A stretch of DNA of 64,000 bases from CAYXGE01 sp964464435 (GCA_964464435.1 CAYXGE010000002.1:1-64000); one strand, 5' to 3'; shown: positions 1 to 9,379, counted from the first letter of the stretch. Program-made: numbers and translations. Notes: generated by a model from the letters alone, not told the origin.

Positions 1-785
1 CTTTGCGCTAGCGAGCCTAGTAGTAACTGCCATCCATCTACCAATACAAATAACATCAATTTAAAAGGCAAAGAAACAATAGCAGGGGAGACCATCATCA
101 TGCCCATGGCCATGAGCACGCTGGCTACCACCATATCAATAATTAAAAACGGAATAAATATTGCAAAGCCAATTTGAAACGCGGTTTTTAACTCGCTGGT
201 AATAAAAGCAGGAATCAGAACACGCAAACTAATGTCTTTTTCAGTTTCAGGAATCGGGCTTCGAGACATTTTAATAAACAGGGCTAAATCACCCTCACGC
301 GTTTGCTTGAGCATAAACTCTTTTAAAGGCTCTGCACCTTTATCTAAGGCTTGTTGCATGGTGATTTTGCTTTCGGATAGTGGCTGATAAGCGTCGGTAT
401 AAATTTTGTCAAACACTGGCCCCATGACAAAAAAAGTGAGAAATAAGGCTAACCCTACCAATACTTGGTTGGGGGGAGATGATTGCGTGCCCAGTGCTTG
501 GCGCAATAAAGACAGCACGATGATAATACGCGTAAACCCTGTCATCATCAGTAGCATGGCAGGTAAAAATGTAAGCGAGGTCAGCAGAATGAGGGTTTGC
601 AAACTTAAGGTGTAATCTTGCCCGCCACCCGCACTGGGTTTGGTGTTGAGTACAGGAATATCAGCCCCTGCAGCCCATGCGCTAATCGGTAACAAGCTGA
701 TAACAAGCGTAATCAATAGACTAAATTGCAGTGGTGACATTTGCAGTTGGCTAAGTTGTTGTTTGAATGCGTTAAACATTGGCAT
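1..785 (-). CDS. fliP: Flagellar type III export gate protein FliP (3' end cut by window edge)
   Basis: FliP is an inner-membrane subunit of the flagellar export gate (FliPQR). The reading frame is open from an ATG at 785 (or 779, two codons later) to the window edge, about 261 codons. It begins with a signal-peptide-like stretch ending near ISAWAAG, as expected for FliP, which is processed. Family motifs follow: [36 protein letters not shown], and a C-terminal block with [19 protein letters not shown] and [14 protein letters not shown]. Only the last few codons are missing. The start lies 7 nt after the fliO stop, so the two are cotranscribed. Confidence 0.96.
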   Translation of the reverse strand, partial: MPMFNAFKQQLSQLQMSPLQFSLLITLVISLLPISAWAAGADIPVLNTKPSAGGGQDYTLSLQTLILLTSLTFLPAMLLMMTGFTRIIIVLSLLRQALGTQSSPPNQVLVGLALFLTFFVMGPVFDKIYTDAYQPLSESKITMQQALDKGAEPLKEFMLKQTREGDLALFIKMSRSPIPETEKDISLRVLIPAFITSELKTAFQIGFAIFIPFLIIDMVVASVLMAMGMMMVSPAIVSLPFKLMLFVLVDGWQLLLGSLAQ

Positions 786-792
786 CACTACT

Positions 793-1215
793 TTATTTTG
801 TATGGTTTTTTTTAATGGCTTTTTGTAGCCACTCTGTAAACGCTGGCTGTGACATATGTGGTTTGTCATTTGTGCTAATTGGGTTTTCAATAGGGTCTAG
901 GTTGGCAAGATGGGTCACTTGAGAGGCACTCACACCGACTACCAACCAACGGTTTGCCACTTCAACCACTACTACTCTTTCACGATGGCCGACACTTACT
1001 CCACCAACCACCTTTGCAACAGCCTGTTGGTTAAGCTGATTAAGCCCTATTTTTTTCATGCACCATGCAAAACCAACCAATAGCGCTAATACCACTAATA
1101 AGCCTAGAAGTACTTTAACCATGCTCATGCCAGCACTAGGCTCAGTAAGCGCTTCAGCCGCAAATGCTTGCATGCTGATGAGTGCAAGTATGTATGCACA
1201 AATGAATTTACGCAT
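793..1215 (-). CDS. fliO: Flagellar biosynthesis protein FliO
   Basis: FliO is a small membrane protein that helps assemble the FliP ring of the export gate. I chose the ATG at 1215: it opens with [20 protein letters not shown], a clear signal peptide, and lies just after the fliN stop at 1226. A longer frame reaches 1296 but would overlap fliN. The 140-aa product has one membrane helix ([23 protein letters not shown]) followed by a short cytoplasmic domain with the family's [15 protein letters not shown] pattern. Sequence identity in FliO is low, so position between fliN and fliP is an important part of the call. Confidence 0.9.
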   Translation of the reverse strand: MRKFICAYILALISMQAFAAEALTEPSAGMSMVKVLLGLLVVLALLVGFAWCMKKIGLNQLNQQAVAKVVGGVSVGHRERVVVVEVANRWLVVGVSASQVTHLANLDPIENPISTNDKPHMSQPAFTEWLQKAIKKNHTK

Positions 1216-1225
1216 GAATGAAGAC

Positions 1226-1672
1226 CTAACGATTAATTTTACGAATACGTTCAGCTGGGGTAATAATGTCAGTGAGGCGAATACCAAACTTGTCATTAAT
1301 CACCACAACTTCACCTTGCGCAATTAAACAACCATTGACTAGCACATCCATCGGCTCACCTGCCATGCCGTCAAGTTCCACCACAGAGCCTTGCGCAAGT
1401 TGCAACAGGTTTTTAATAGCAATTTTAGTGCGGCCCAATTCAACAGTGAGTTGAACAGGAATATCCAAAATAAAATCAATGTCATTTTGCGTATCATTGA
1501 GTTTGTTTTTTTCTGAAAACTCAGAAAATACTTGTGCACCTTCAGTTTTGGCTTGCAGGGCTGAATTGGCGGCTTCTTGCTCTGCCATCGCGGCACCCCA
1601 ATCATCCGCAGCAATGGTTTCTGTTTCTACTTCAGTGACGGTTTCCTGGCTTAATTCATCATCAGTCGCCAT
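1226..1672 (-). CDS. fliN: Flagellar motor switch protein FliN
   Basis: FliN forms the lower C-ring of the rotor with FliM and FliG, where it takes part in CheY-P response and export. The 148-aa product has an acidic, Glu-rich N-terminal extension (about residues 1-65) and a C-terminal SpoA domain with IPVQLTVELGRTKIAIKNLL, LAQGSVVELDG and VVVINDKFGIRLTDI. The start ATG at 1672 overlaps the end of fliM by 11 bp, suggesting translational coupling. Confidence 0.96.
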   Translation of the reverse strand: MATDDELSQETVTEVETETIAADDWGAAMAEQEAANSALQAKTEGAQVFSEFSEKNKLNDTQNDIDFILDIPVQLTVELGRTKIAIKNLLQLAQGSVVELDGMAGEPMDVLVNGCLIAQGEVVVINDKFGIRLTDIITPAERIRKINR

Positions 1673-2666
1673 GATCTTCTCCTTTTACATATTCATTTGA
1701 GTTGGCTCTCAGTAGCTTTTCAACGCGAAGTGCATATTGGCCATTAAATAAGCCGTATCTACATTCCATGACAGGCACATTGTCAATTTTGGCTTCTACT
1801 GTTTCAGAGACATTGAGTGGAATTACATCGCCCACTTTTAAATTCATCATTTCACCCACGCGCATTTTGGTGGTGGCTAAGTCAGTCACCAACTCTACCT
1901 CAGCACTTTGAATTTGTTGCGTCATCAAACGCACCCAGCGTTTATCAACACCTAACATTTCACCTTGTAAGCTTGAGCTTAAAACATCACGAATTGGTTC
2001 TATCATGGAGTAGGGCATGCAGAAATGAATTTCACCTGATGCTGCGCCAAATTCAACACTATATGTAGTAGAAACTACCACTTCATTCGGTGTGGCGATA
2101 TTGGCAAATTGGGTATTCATCTCAGAGCGCACGTATTCGCATTCAATAGGGTATACGGGCTCCCATGATTTATTGTAGTTTTCAAAAATGATTTCAATCA
2201 CACGTTGAATCACGCGCTGCTCTGTGGGCGTAAAATCACGCCCCTCAACACGGGTATGAAAGCGACCATCGCCACCAAATAAATTGTCGATGATTAAAAA
2301 CACAAGGTTAGGATCAATAATGATTAGCCCCGTACCTCTAAATGGCTTGAACTGCACTAAATTGAGGTTGGTTGGCACTACAATATTGCGAATAAAATCA
2401 CTGTATTTTGAGATTTTTACCGAGCCAACAGACACTTCAGCGGTTCTACGAATAAAATTAAATAGACCAATTCTAAATAAACGCGCAAACCGTTCATTAA
2501 TAATCTCAAGTGTGGGTAAGCGGCCACGAACTATACGCTCTTGGGTCGCTAAGTTGTAAGGTCTTACCGCATTCGGATCAAGTTCATCCTTAGCATCCTC
2601 CTCCTCGCCAGTTACCCCTTTGAGTAGTGCATCAACTTCGTCTTGAGATAAAAAATTATCTGCCAT
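1662..2666 (-). CDS. fliM: Flagellar motor switch protein FliM
   Basis: FliM is the middle C-ring component that binds phosphorylated CheY. The 334-aa product has the full family length. It carries the N-terminal CheY-binding peptide FLSQDEVDALL (residues 4-14), the CheC-like central domain (TLEIINERFARLF, FKPFRGTGLIIIDP, LFGGDGRFHTRVEGRDFT) and a C-terminal SpoA domain. It follows fliL by 9 nt and overlaps fliN, in the order fliL-M-N-O-P. Confidence 0.98.
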   Translation of the reverse strand: MADNFLSQDEVDALLKGVTGEEEDAKDELDPNAVRPYNLATQERIVRGRLPTLEIINERFARLFRIGLFNFIRRTAEVSVGSVKISKYSDFIRNIVVPTNLNLVQFKPFRGTGLIIIDPNLVFLIIDNLFGGDGRFHTRVEGRDFTPTEQRVIQRVIEIIFENYNKSWEPVYPIECEYVRSEMNTQFANIATPNEVVVSTTYSVEFGAASGEIHFCMPYSMIEPIRDVLSSSLQGEMLGVDKRWVRLMTQQIQSAEVELVTDLATTKMRVGEMMNLKVGDVIPLNVSETVEAKIDNVPVMECRYGLFNGQYALRVEKLLRANSNEYVKGEDHGD

Positions 2667-2675
2667 TGCCCTAAC

Positions 2676-3167
2676 CTATTGCACAATAAAATTGGTAAAA
2701 AATACACCAGCAATGGTTTGTGGTTTACCTTCGGGTAAGAAAGGCTTATTTAATTCGGCAACTATTTCTTTCATCAGCGCATTTTTGCCTTCAACGGTGG
2801 TGATTTCAGAGCTTTTTTTGCTAGATAAAATCATCAATACACGGCTTTTTACCAAGGGCATATGCTCTTTAATAATTTCCTCTTCTTTAGCATCTGCCAA
2901 TTGCAATGAAATATCCGCTTGCAAATACTGCTCACCTGGGTCTGGCTGTAAATTAACGGTAAAGGTTTCAAGTGTCATAAATGAAGGCTTCTTAGCCTCT
3001 TCATGTACTTCTTCTTTTGCATGTGCATCTGCTTTTGGCTTAGGTTTCATCATAAAGTAGGCACCCGCGCCACCGCCGCCCAGCAAGGCCACTGCGGCAA
3101 TAATAATAATGAGTTTTTTCTTGGATTTAGGTGCAGCTTCAGCCGCTGCTGCTTTTTGCTCTGCCAT
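2676..3167 (-). CDS. fliL: Flagellar basal-body associated protein FliL
   Basis: FliL is a single-pass inner-membrane protein that surrounds stator units and supports torque. The 163-aa product has a short Lys/Ala-rich cytoplasmic start, one membrane helix at about residues 19-38 (LIIIIAAVALLGGGGAGAYF), a charged linker, and the periplasmic FliL domain (FMTLETFTVNLQPD, YLQADISLQLAD, VKSRVLMILSSK). A good ribosome site (AAAGGAAAC) precedes the ATG at 3167. It is the first gene of the fliLMNOP unit and is separated from fliK, its usual neighbour, by about 12.8 kb of accessory genes. Confidence 0.96.
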   Translation of the reverse strand: MAEQKAAAAEAAPKSKKKLIIIIAAVALLGGGGAGAYFMMKPKPKADAHAKEEVHEEAKKPSFMTLETFTVNLQPDPGEQYLQADISLQLADAKEEEIIKEHMPLVKSRVLMILSSKKSSEITTVEGKNALMKEIVAELNKPFLPEGKPQTIAGVFFTNFIVQ

Positions 3168-3408
3168 TTAAGTTTCCTTTGAAAAATGTACTAGATGCAG
3201 CACATTATCAACAAAACTTGAGGCATTAGATGCTAGGAAAAGAGCGGTAAAACAGGGCTAGATTGACAATTGAGTAGATAGACGTGTGACCTACGCACTC
3301 TTTAATATTTATGATAAAACGAAGTTTGTCATACTGAATTAAGTGTTTAATAAGTAGCTTCGTCTACCACATTACACGGACAAGACTCTAGCGATTTTAT
3401 TTCAGCAT
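3168..3408 (-). promoter_or_regulatory. Leader/promoter region of fliL
   Basis: A 241-bp non-coding stretch between the GGDEF gene and fliL. I see no open frame or convincing terminator in it. It contains the element at 3229-3244 listed separately. A promoter for fliLMNOP is expected here because this is the only sizeable gap upstream of fliL. Confidence 0.5.
3229..3244 (-). promoter_or_regulatory. 16-bp element shared with the glycosylation operon leader (fliL copy)
   Basis: Read on the minus strand the element is CTCTTTTCCTAGCATC, ending 62 nt before the fliL start. It matches 15 of 16 bases with the copy at 15864-15879, and similarity continues on both sides (TTTTAC/TTTTGC upstream, TAA downstream). 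It does not match the sigma-28 or sigma-54 consensus. Promoter or activator site is inference from repetition in front of flagellar genes. Confidence 0.5.
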
Positions 3409-4266
3409 CTAGTTGGCAGGTACGGAGATAATTTCAACACGGTTCTTACCGTTTTTTTTCGCTTGATACATGATTTTATCTGCTGTTGAAATCATGTTGT
3501 CTATATCCTCTGGAGGCTCTTCCCAACAAATGGCGCCTATGCTGGCTGAAAATGCAAGTCCATCAAGAATAATAGATTCTTTAAGTACTTGATGTAAGCG
3601 ATTAAGCAAAATTGATGCTTGTGTCTGTGAGGTTTCTGGTAAGCAAACGATAAATTCATCACCACCCAAGCGCGCTATGATGTCAGTTGCACGCAATGTC
3701 GTTTTTAATGATTTTGCTACAGATTTAAGTTGATGGTCGCCTTGTTTATGTCCATATTTGTCATTCACACTCTTAAAGTTATCTAGGTCTATATAAGCAA
3801 GTGTTAAAGGTTTTTTTTTGCGTTTGCAAAAAGCAATAATATTTTCAGTACTGGCGTAAAAAGCACGTGAATTGGCAAGGCCTGTAAGGGAGTCGGTAGA
3901 AGATAGCTCACGCTCTCTATTCAAAAGTACTCGTGCCCAACGAAGAAGTGCAGATACTGATCCAAATGCTATAAATTGAGAGAATGTATTGATTATCATA
4001 ATATTAAATGAAATAGCTTGGCCTGATAATGTAAAGTAATTAGCGATGAACCAAATAGCCGTGGCTACTAACACTGATAGCGCAGTGGCTATATCTCCTA
4101 AGCGCCAAGCGGTTAAGCAAATTGGTAAAAAATATAGTGGAAAAATGCGTATTTCGGTACCCGATATATGGTCTAGATATCCAATGCATACAAAGCTAGC
4201 AATAACACATAGTATTATTGAGTACTCATGCATTCCTAATGGTTTTGACTGTATGCTGTTCATCAT
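3409..4266 (-). CDS. Membrane-anchored diguanylate cyclase (GGDEF)
   Basis: Predicted to make cyclic di-GMP from two GTP. The 285-aa product has about three or four hydrophobic segments in residues 15-110, with no recognisable sensor family, and a complete GGDEF domain at about 120-280. The active-site loop is GGDEF at 201-205, and RATD at 192-195, five residues upstream, fits the product-inhibition I-site. DSLTGLANSRAF and YIDLDNFKSVND are typical domain blocks. The start could be residue 1, 2 or 12. It is the last gene of the accessory block before fliL, but a scaffold gap lies just upstream, so operon membership cannot be seen. Its position suggests control of motility by c-di-GMP. Confidence 0.9.
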   Translation of the reverse strand: MMNSIQSKPLGMHEYSIILCVIASFVCIGYLDHISGTEIRIFPLYFLPICLTAWRLGDIATALSVLVATAIWFIANYFTLSGQAISFNIMIINTFSQFIAFGSVSALLRWARVLLNRERELSSTDSLTGLANSRAFYASTENIIAFCKRKKKPLTLAYIDLDNFKSVNDKYGHKQGDHQLKSVAKSLKTTLRATDIIARLGGDEFIVCLPETSQTQASILLNRLHQVLKESIILDGLAFSASIGAICWEEPPEDIDNMISTADKIMYQAKKNGKNRVEIISVPAN

Positions 4267-4291
4267 TATGAATTATGAACTTATAAGTGGT

Positions 4292-4391
4292 NNNNNNNNN
4301 NNNNNNNNNNNNNNNNNNNNNNNNNNNNNNNNNNNNNNNNNNNNNNNNNNNNNNNNNNNNNNNNNNNNNNNNNNNNNNNNNNNNNNNNNNN
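4292..4391. other. Scaffold gap (100 N)
   Basis: Exactly 100 N, a conventional placeholder for a gap of unknown size. It removes the 3' end of the methyltransferase gene and the upstream region of the GGDEF gene. The flanks do not repeat each other, so real sequence is missing here. Confidence 0.95.
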
Positions 4392-5459
4392 AAATGCGCT
4401 ACTAACCTTGTTTAGGTTAGCGGCAAGGTATTCATCCCCCGCGCGTTGTGGGCCATCGCCATATGGCCATACATAGTCATCAATGATCACCCAGCCGCCT
4501 GCGGTCACGTGCGGTGTCCATGCTTCGATATCGGCTTTGGCGGCTTCATACTTGTGGTTGCCATCAATATGTAAAATGGCAATTTTGCCACTGTAATCAG
4601 TGGAGCCAAATGATGGGCTGGTAGCATTTTTATAGGTTTGATAATGATTGCAACCATCAATAGATGGCATGCGTAGGTAGTTGATGTCGCCCTTACTATA
4701 TGGAAGTAGATTCATTTCAAATACACGCAAGGTTTCGTCTAAATCATATTGTTCAATACCGCTATCGACTAAACCGCCTTTATCATTTTGTACTAAATGT
4801 TCGCTAGACCAAGGGTCTACACAGAGCGTATTACCTATATGATAACTGCGCGCTAGGCGTGCTAATACAAAGGCAGATTTGCCTACCCAACTGCCAATTT
4901 CAACCACATCACCTTGCACGCTAAACTGAGCTATTTCACATAATGCGCTGATTTTTTCATCATCGCACATACCGTAAATCATATTGGCGTGTTTAAACAG
5001 CGTGGCGAGTTCTATCTGCGAAAGTATCGGTTTTGCAGGCACACTACTTGCCACATGAATAGGGTTTTGCGTGACTTGAAGTGCGCGTTTTTGTGCGATT
5101 CTAAATGGAATTAAATCGTCATTGACTGGTGAGTCATTAACCAGTTTTACTTCTGGGTTGATGTCTTTTAAGGTTTTATTTAAATAATTCCAAGCCACTG
5201 GGTTAGGGCTATAGATACCACCAATATTATGTTCTTCTATCGCTTTTTTTAAAGCTTCATTAAATGTAGGTTCAGTAATATAGGGTAAATGTGACCATGC
5301 AGGATATTGTTCTTTAGAGACATCATAAGCTAGCGAGGATGAGCCAATAACGGGGGTGCCCTCGCGTTTACATTTCTCTAAATAGTCTAATGAACGTGGC
5401 ATGCCCGCAGGAAAAATGAGCGTAGATTTAATGTGATGTTGAGATAGTGGGGCGTTCAT
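4392..5459 (-). CDS. Class I SAM-dependent methyltransferase, 3' end lost in gap
   Basis: Predicted to transfer a methyl group from S-adenosylmethionine, probably to a sugar hydroxyl. The 356 visible residues comprise an N-terminal domain of unknown role (about 1-150; it starts STLIFPAGMPRSLDYLEKC, loosely like the front domain of ATP-grasp enzymes) and a methyltransferase domain of the type found in macrocin-like O-methyltransferases: GDVVEIGSWVGKSAFVLARL (SAM-binding loop), LCVDPWS, ILHIDGNHKYEAAKADIEAW and GGWVIIDDYVWPYGDG, with acidic residues that usually bind a metal. The frame runs into a scaffold gap, so the C-terminus is unknown. It lies 10 nt after the preceding gene as the last visible member of the glycosylation operon. 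Confidence 0.8.
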
Positions 5460-5469
5460 AGCGTATTCC

Positions 5470-7815
5470 TTAAATGATGAGTTGCTTTATAAGTCTTGAT
5501 TTATCCAAACCCAAGTCTACAAATGATTGGTAAATGATGGGTAGGCTTTGTACTGCCGCAATGACAACAGGGATATCAGAATCAAGCAGTGATTCTGGAC
5601 CTTTGATTTCATGGTTCATAAAGCGCTCACCAATGCGAGATGGACGAGAGTCAATAAAATAATCAACCGCCACTTCTTTAAAAAATGCGGCTTGTTCTAT
5701 CATGTTTTTTGATTGCCAACCAGCGCCCCAAATAGCGACTTTTTGGTAGGCATGCTTATCTGCCAAAATGTGACCCAGCCCTAATTCTTTGAGCGCAGAA
5801 CGAATGGTGGATTCAGATTCTGTGTGCGCTTCACCTAAACGTTGGCGCAGTAAGTCATCAAAAAAGACTAATCGACACTGTGCATCAGTTAGCATGCCGT
5901 ATAAGGCAATCATGGATATGACGGTATTAATGGCAATGCTTTCATGTTTGAAATCACAACTAATTTGAAAATTACAATCAATGAGTTGATGGTCTTGCAT
6001 CATGGCAACAAAGGCACGTACCTCGGCAATATCATCATTACCTTCAGTAAATATGTATTTAATAGTGACTTGATTTGCGTTAGCGGAGGCATAGCGCTTT
6101 AAGTTTTTAATCACCTTTTTTAAGCTGGTCATGCCACGTACTTTAGTAAAGGTATCTTCAGTACCTGCATCAATACTGGTGGTGACACTGACTTTTTCAT
6201 CTTGTAAATAACGTTGCACAATAGGCGAGTGTTTAACTGAATTAGTCAGTACACGCTGCGTTGCTTTGGGAATCTGCGTCACCGTTTTTTCAAGCATTTC
6301 ATTGAAATGTTTACCAACTACAGGCTCTCCACCACCCCATACAATGGTGCCACACTGGTCTAGCATATGCCCATCTAACATTTTATCTACTAGCGCTTTT
6401 ACATCATAGTGAGCCTGTTTTCCGCCATAGTAGGTATCACTGCAATAGTTACACTTTAAGTTACATACAGAGTGATACTCAAATGAAAGATACCGCACAT
6501 CTAATTTGTCTAGCGGCCCCCATTCTTTAAATTCTAAAAACGGGCATCCACTGCATGCGCTTGGTTTGCCTTGGTTGATGGTGAGGTGTAGCTGTTGTTT
6601 TTCTTTTAAGATACGTATTGGGCTTACTGGCATGATTTGATTATTAGGAATCTTAATTAAAGCTACATCGCCTCGCATTTCACCATCTACAAAAAAGCGT
6701 TTACAGCAGGTGCGAATTTCATCTGGTGCTAAAAATACAGAGTGGTGTAAATCTGTACAACTCCACGTTTTATTTGAGGTTTCTTTAATGTACTGAGTAA
6801 TATTTTGCGCTTTTTCAGAAATCAGTAACTGTGCATTCTGCGTCGTTTCAATAAAGTACTTTGCTATCATTCCATATTGCGTTGGTGGCGGTGCATATTG
6901 GATTTCTTCTGCAAAATCTGCTTGAAGCCCATCATATAAAGTTTGATAGCAAATAATGCTTTCTTCATCATTGTTCACATGTCGTATAACTTCACGTAAG
7001 CGCGTCGCTACAACGCCAAATAAACCTTCAATGTAAGTTGCTTTTAAGTCTTGCCATAGACTAGGGTTATGTTGTTGAGTAAAACATGCTATCGCTTTCC
7101 AAGCACGTAAAAATCCTAAAATATGTTTAGAAGAGATGCTATTAACAATAGAATTTTCGCGGTTGGTTTTAAGGTAAAGGGTGTCTTTTATATAGCCAAT
7201 CTGCTGAGCTAAACAATACACCTTGTAGATAAAATCTACATCTTCATGATAGCCATCAGCAAAGCGAAGTTGATGTTGCTTGAGCATGCCTAGCCTCATG
7301 GCAGTGTATATCACTGAGCCATCCATACGAAGTGCAAGGTATTCTTTAAGAAGAGCAGATTTATCTAATTGCAAGGCTAAACTGTCTTTTCTGCCTGTAG
7401 TGTCAAGCGTATTACCTGCGCTATCCGCATAGCCCCATTGATATCCGATAGCATCATATGTGTTTGTTTGCGTTTTTAAATACAGGCTAATACTTTCAAG
7501 CGCATTAGGCTGCAATGCATCGTCACTATCTACAAATAATACCCATTCACCTTGTGCCATATCTAAGCCGATATTGCGCGCCTGTCCAGGGCCGCCATTT
7601 TGTGTTGATGTTGCAACTTTAAGAGATGGGTGCGTTTGTGCAACAGCGTTTAATAAAGCCAGCGTGTGATCTTGTGAACAATCATCAATGACAATAATTT
7701 CAAACTGAGTCTGGTTAATTGTTTGCGCAAATAAACTATTGAGGCACCGTTCAATATGAGGTGCTGCATTATAGGCAGGTACAATAATCGAGAACATTAA
7801 ATCTGGCATATTCAT
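5470..7815 (-). CDS. Fusion protein: family 2 glycosyltransferase, radical SAM enzyme, Rossmann-like tail
   Basis: The 781-aa protein has three parts. Residues 1 to about 230 are a GT-A glycosyltransferase of family 2 (FSIIVPAYNAAPHIERCLNS, VIDDCSQDHTL, and the nucleotide-sugar/metal site FVDSDDA with D96, D98 and D99). Residues from about 340 to 660 are a radical SAM domain with the cluster motif C451-x3-C455-x2-C458 in CNLKCNYC and the GGGEP motif shortly after. Extra cysteines upstream (CTDLHHS, IRTCCKRF, CSGCPFLEF) resemble auxiliary-cluster ligands of SPASM/twitch-type enzymes. Residues from about 690 look like a nucleotide-binding fold (VAIWGAGWQSKNMIEQ). It overlaps the upstream ACP gene by 4 bp. 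It probably transfers and also modifies a sugar; the radical reaction cannot be read from sequence. Confidence 0.85.
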   Translation of the reverse strand: MNMPDLMFSIIVPAYNAAPHIERCLNSLFAQTINQTQFEIIVIDDCSQDHTLALLNAVAQTHPSLKVATSTQNGGPGQARNIGLDMAQGEWVLFVDSDDALQPNALESISLYLKTQTNTYDAIGYQWGYADSAGNTLDTTGRKDSLALQLDKSALLKEYLALRMDGSVIYTAMRLGMLKQHQLRFADGYHEDVDFIYKVYCLAQQIGYIKDTLYLKTNRENSIVNSISSKHILGFLRAWKAIACFTQQHNPSLWQDLKATYIEGLFGVVATRLREVIRHVNNDEESIICYQTLYDGLQADFAEEIQYAPPPTQYGMIAKYFIETTQNAQLLISEKAQNITQYIKETSNKTWSCTDLHHSVFLAPDEIRTCCKRFFVDGEMRGDVALIKIPNNQIMPVSPIRILKEKQQLHLTINQGKPSACSGCPFLEFKEWGPLDKLDVRYLSFEYHSVCNLKCNYCSDTYYGGKQAHYDVKALVDKMLDGHMLDQCGTIVWGGGEPVVGKHFNEMLEKTVTQIPKATQRVLTNSVKHSPIVQRYLQDEKVSVTTSIDAGTEDTFTKVRGMTSLKKVIKNLKRYASANANQVTIKYIFTEGNDDIAEVRAFVAMMQDHQLIDCNFQISCDFKHESIAINTVISMIALYGMLTDAQCRLVFFDDLLRQRLGEAHTESESTIRSALKELGLGHILADKHAYQKVAIWGAGWQSKNMIEQAAFFKEVAVDYFIDSRPSRIGERFMNHEIKGPESLLDSDIPVVIAAVQSLPIIYQSFVDLGLDKSRLIKQLII

Positions 7816-8069
7816 ACTCCCTTGGTTTGAGCGCTTTTATTGCTAACCATTTGGCTAATGCCTGCCAGTGTTCTGAAATTGGGCGACTCCATATCTTCTT
7901 CTGTGATTTCAATATCGTATTGCGCTTCAATTTCTAGCATAAATTTAATGATGCCCATGGAGTCGACAATGCCTGTTTTAATAAAGTCAGTATTGGCATT
8001 AAAACTAGCAGGTAACTTGCAGCGTTTTTCTAGCAAATTGCGAATAAATGTTTGAGTGTCTTGCGTCAT
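7812..8069 (-). CDS. Acyl carrier protein
   Basis: An 85-aa carrier protein with the phosphopantetheine site at Ser37 in GIVDSMGIIKFMLEIE and the acidic helices normal for the family (YDIEITEEDM). It probably holds an acyl group as a thioester for a neighbouring enzyme, not for general fatty acid synthesis: it lies between a sugar dehydrogenase and a glycosyltransferase, away from fab genes. It starts 11 nt after the dehydrogenase and overlaps the next gene by 4 bp (ATGA). Confidence 0.92.
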   Translation of the reverse strand: MTQDTQTFIRNLLEKRCKLPASFNANTDFIKTGIVDSMGIIKFMLEIEAQYDIEITEEDMESPNFRTLAGISQMVSNKSAQTKGV

Positions 8070-8080
8070 ATGAATTGTCT

Positions 8081-9370
8081 CTATACCAGCCCAGTTCTGG
8101 GCAGTTTGTATTGCATTTGGTGTTGGCTTTGCATGGCTTGCGCGACGGCAAACATATCAAATGGCTGAATGGCAGCTTCAAGTTCATCAGAGATGCGATT
8201 ACGCGCACGCGAAGGATTTTGTTTCACTTTTTGCCAAGCGCGTGTTTTGGCAGAAATCACCATCGCCTCTAAAAAGCTCAGACCTTCAAACGCAATTTCA
8301 GCACTGATGGCATGGTCTAGAGCAAAGGCTTCTGGGTGTTTTTGGTGGTATTGCAGTTGTGTGGCAATGTCACGATACAAATTGGCAAAGGCTTCTAAAA
8401 AGCCCGCAGGGTGGCCTGCTTTAAATCGGTTATAACGTGCTTGATTACTGATTTCAACAGCGCCAGCACGGTCTAGTATTTCACGCCGTCCATCAATGTG
8501 GGCAATGCTTAACTCTTCTGGGTTACTTTGTACCCACTCGGCAGAACCCAAAGTGCCGTAGACCCTTATTTTTAGGCCGTTTCTATGGCCTAGCGCCGAT
8601 TTGCTAAACCAAATTTGGCCCTGAATATCGTTGCTGTAGCGGCAAAGGCAAGTGGCGTTATCCACGACGCCAGTAAACCAGCCGTAATGGTTTTGGTCTG
8701 ACACAACTTCAATCGGTTTTTCGCCTAATAGTATGTTGATTAACTGATGCAGGTGCACTGCTAAATCTAAATGTAAGGTGGGAATATTTCCATCTGATAA
8801 ACGCCAAGGTTGCGGAGTGGGTTTGTTACCTTTGGCATCCACGCGAATAAACCCTTCTTGTGGCATTTCTGCCTGAAAATGCAAAATTTTGCCCAGCTTG
8901 CCTTGGCTAATCTGTTCAGCAAGCTCACGCACCATGGGGTAGCCAGAGTAGTTATAGGTGACCGCTAAAAAACCTTGGTGTTGCTGGCGCAATTGAATCA
9001 GTTGTTGCGCTTGTGCGCTACTAATTGCCATGGCTTTTTCACAGATCACGGCATAGCCAGCTTTTATACATGCGCTTACCGTGGCAAAATGATCAGGTGT
9101 CGGCGTAAGTACTACAATTGCATCTAATTTGCCTTGCTCATGGTTAAGCATAGCCTCTAAACTGGCATAGGTGCGCTCAGGTGCAACGCCATAGGTATTG
9201 GCAGAAGCGCGGTTAATGCTTGGGTTTTTACTAAAGCAGCCTGCCGCTAATTGCCAAATGCCATCCATGCCACTGGCTGCAAAGTGGGTGTAACCTACCG
9301 CAGAACGTATAGAGCCGCCAATAAAGCCCAGCTGTAATGGTTGCCTTGAAGTGTGTATATATTTATCCAT
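8081..9370 (-). CDS. Gfo/Idh/MocA-family NAD(P)-dependent sugar oxidoreductase
   Basis: Predicted to oxidise a sugar or nucleotide-sugar hydroxyl with NAD(P). The 429-aa product has an N-terminal Rossmann fold (LQLGFIGGSIRSAVGYTHFAA; VVLTPTPDHFATVSACIKAG) with EKAMAISSAQA at the place of the usual EKP catalytic motif (Pro replaced by Ala), followed by the alpha/beta substrate domain (GKILHFQAEM; HLDLAVHLHQLINILLG). It lies 9 nt after the AMP-ligase gene and 11 nt before the ACP gene. With the DegT aminotransferase and the acyltransferase of the same operon it could form an oxidise-aminate-acylate route, as known for WbpB/WbpE/WbpD; the analogy is inference. Confidence 0.88.
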   Translation of the reverse strand: MDKYIHTSRQPLQLGFIGGSIRSAVGYTHFAASGMDGIWQLAAGCFSKNPSINRASANTYGVAPERTYASLEAMLNHEQGKLDAIVVLTPTPDHFATVSACIKAGYAVICEKAMAISSAQAQQLIQLRQQHQGFLAVTYNYSGYPMVRELAEQISQGKLGKILHFQAEMPQEGFIRVDAKGNKPTPQPWRLSDGNIPTLHLDLAVHLHQLINILLGEKPIEVVSDQNHYGWFTGVVDNATCLCRYSNDIQGQIWFSKSALGHRNGLKIRVYGTLGSAEWVQSNPEELSIAHIDGRREILDRAGAVEISNQARYNRFKAGHPAGFLEAFANLYRDIATQLQYHQKHPEAFALDHAISAEIAFEGLSFLEAMVISAKTRAWQKVKQNPSRARNRISDELEAAIQPFDMFAVAQAMQSQHQMQYKLPRTGLV

Positions 9371-9379
9371 ACATAACCT

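Noticed and set aside
793..1296. Longer FliO starting at 1296
   Set aside because: It would overlap fliN by about 70 bp and put residues before a clear signal peptide; the ATG at 1215 fits better.
4046..4405. Open frames reading across the N runs at 4292, 17282 and 25954
   Set aside because: They translate N as coding sequence and use arbitrary gap lengths; only the real flanking genes were kept.
7812..8069. General fatty-acid ACP (acpP)
   Set aside because: The active-site context and the glycan operon position differ from acpP next to fabD/G/F; a specialised carrier is more likely.
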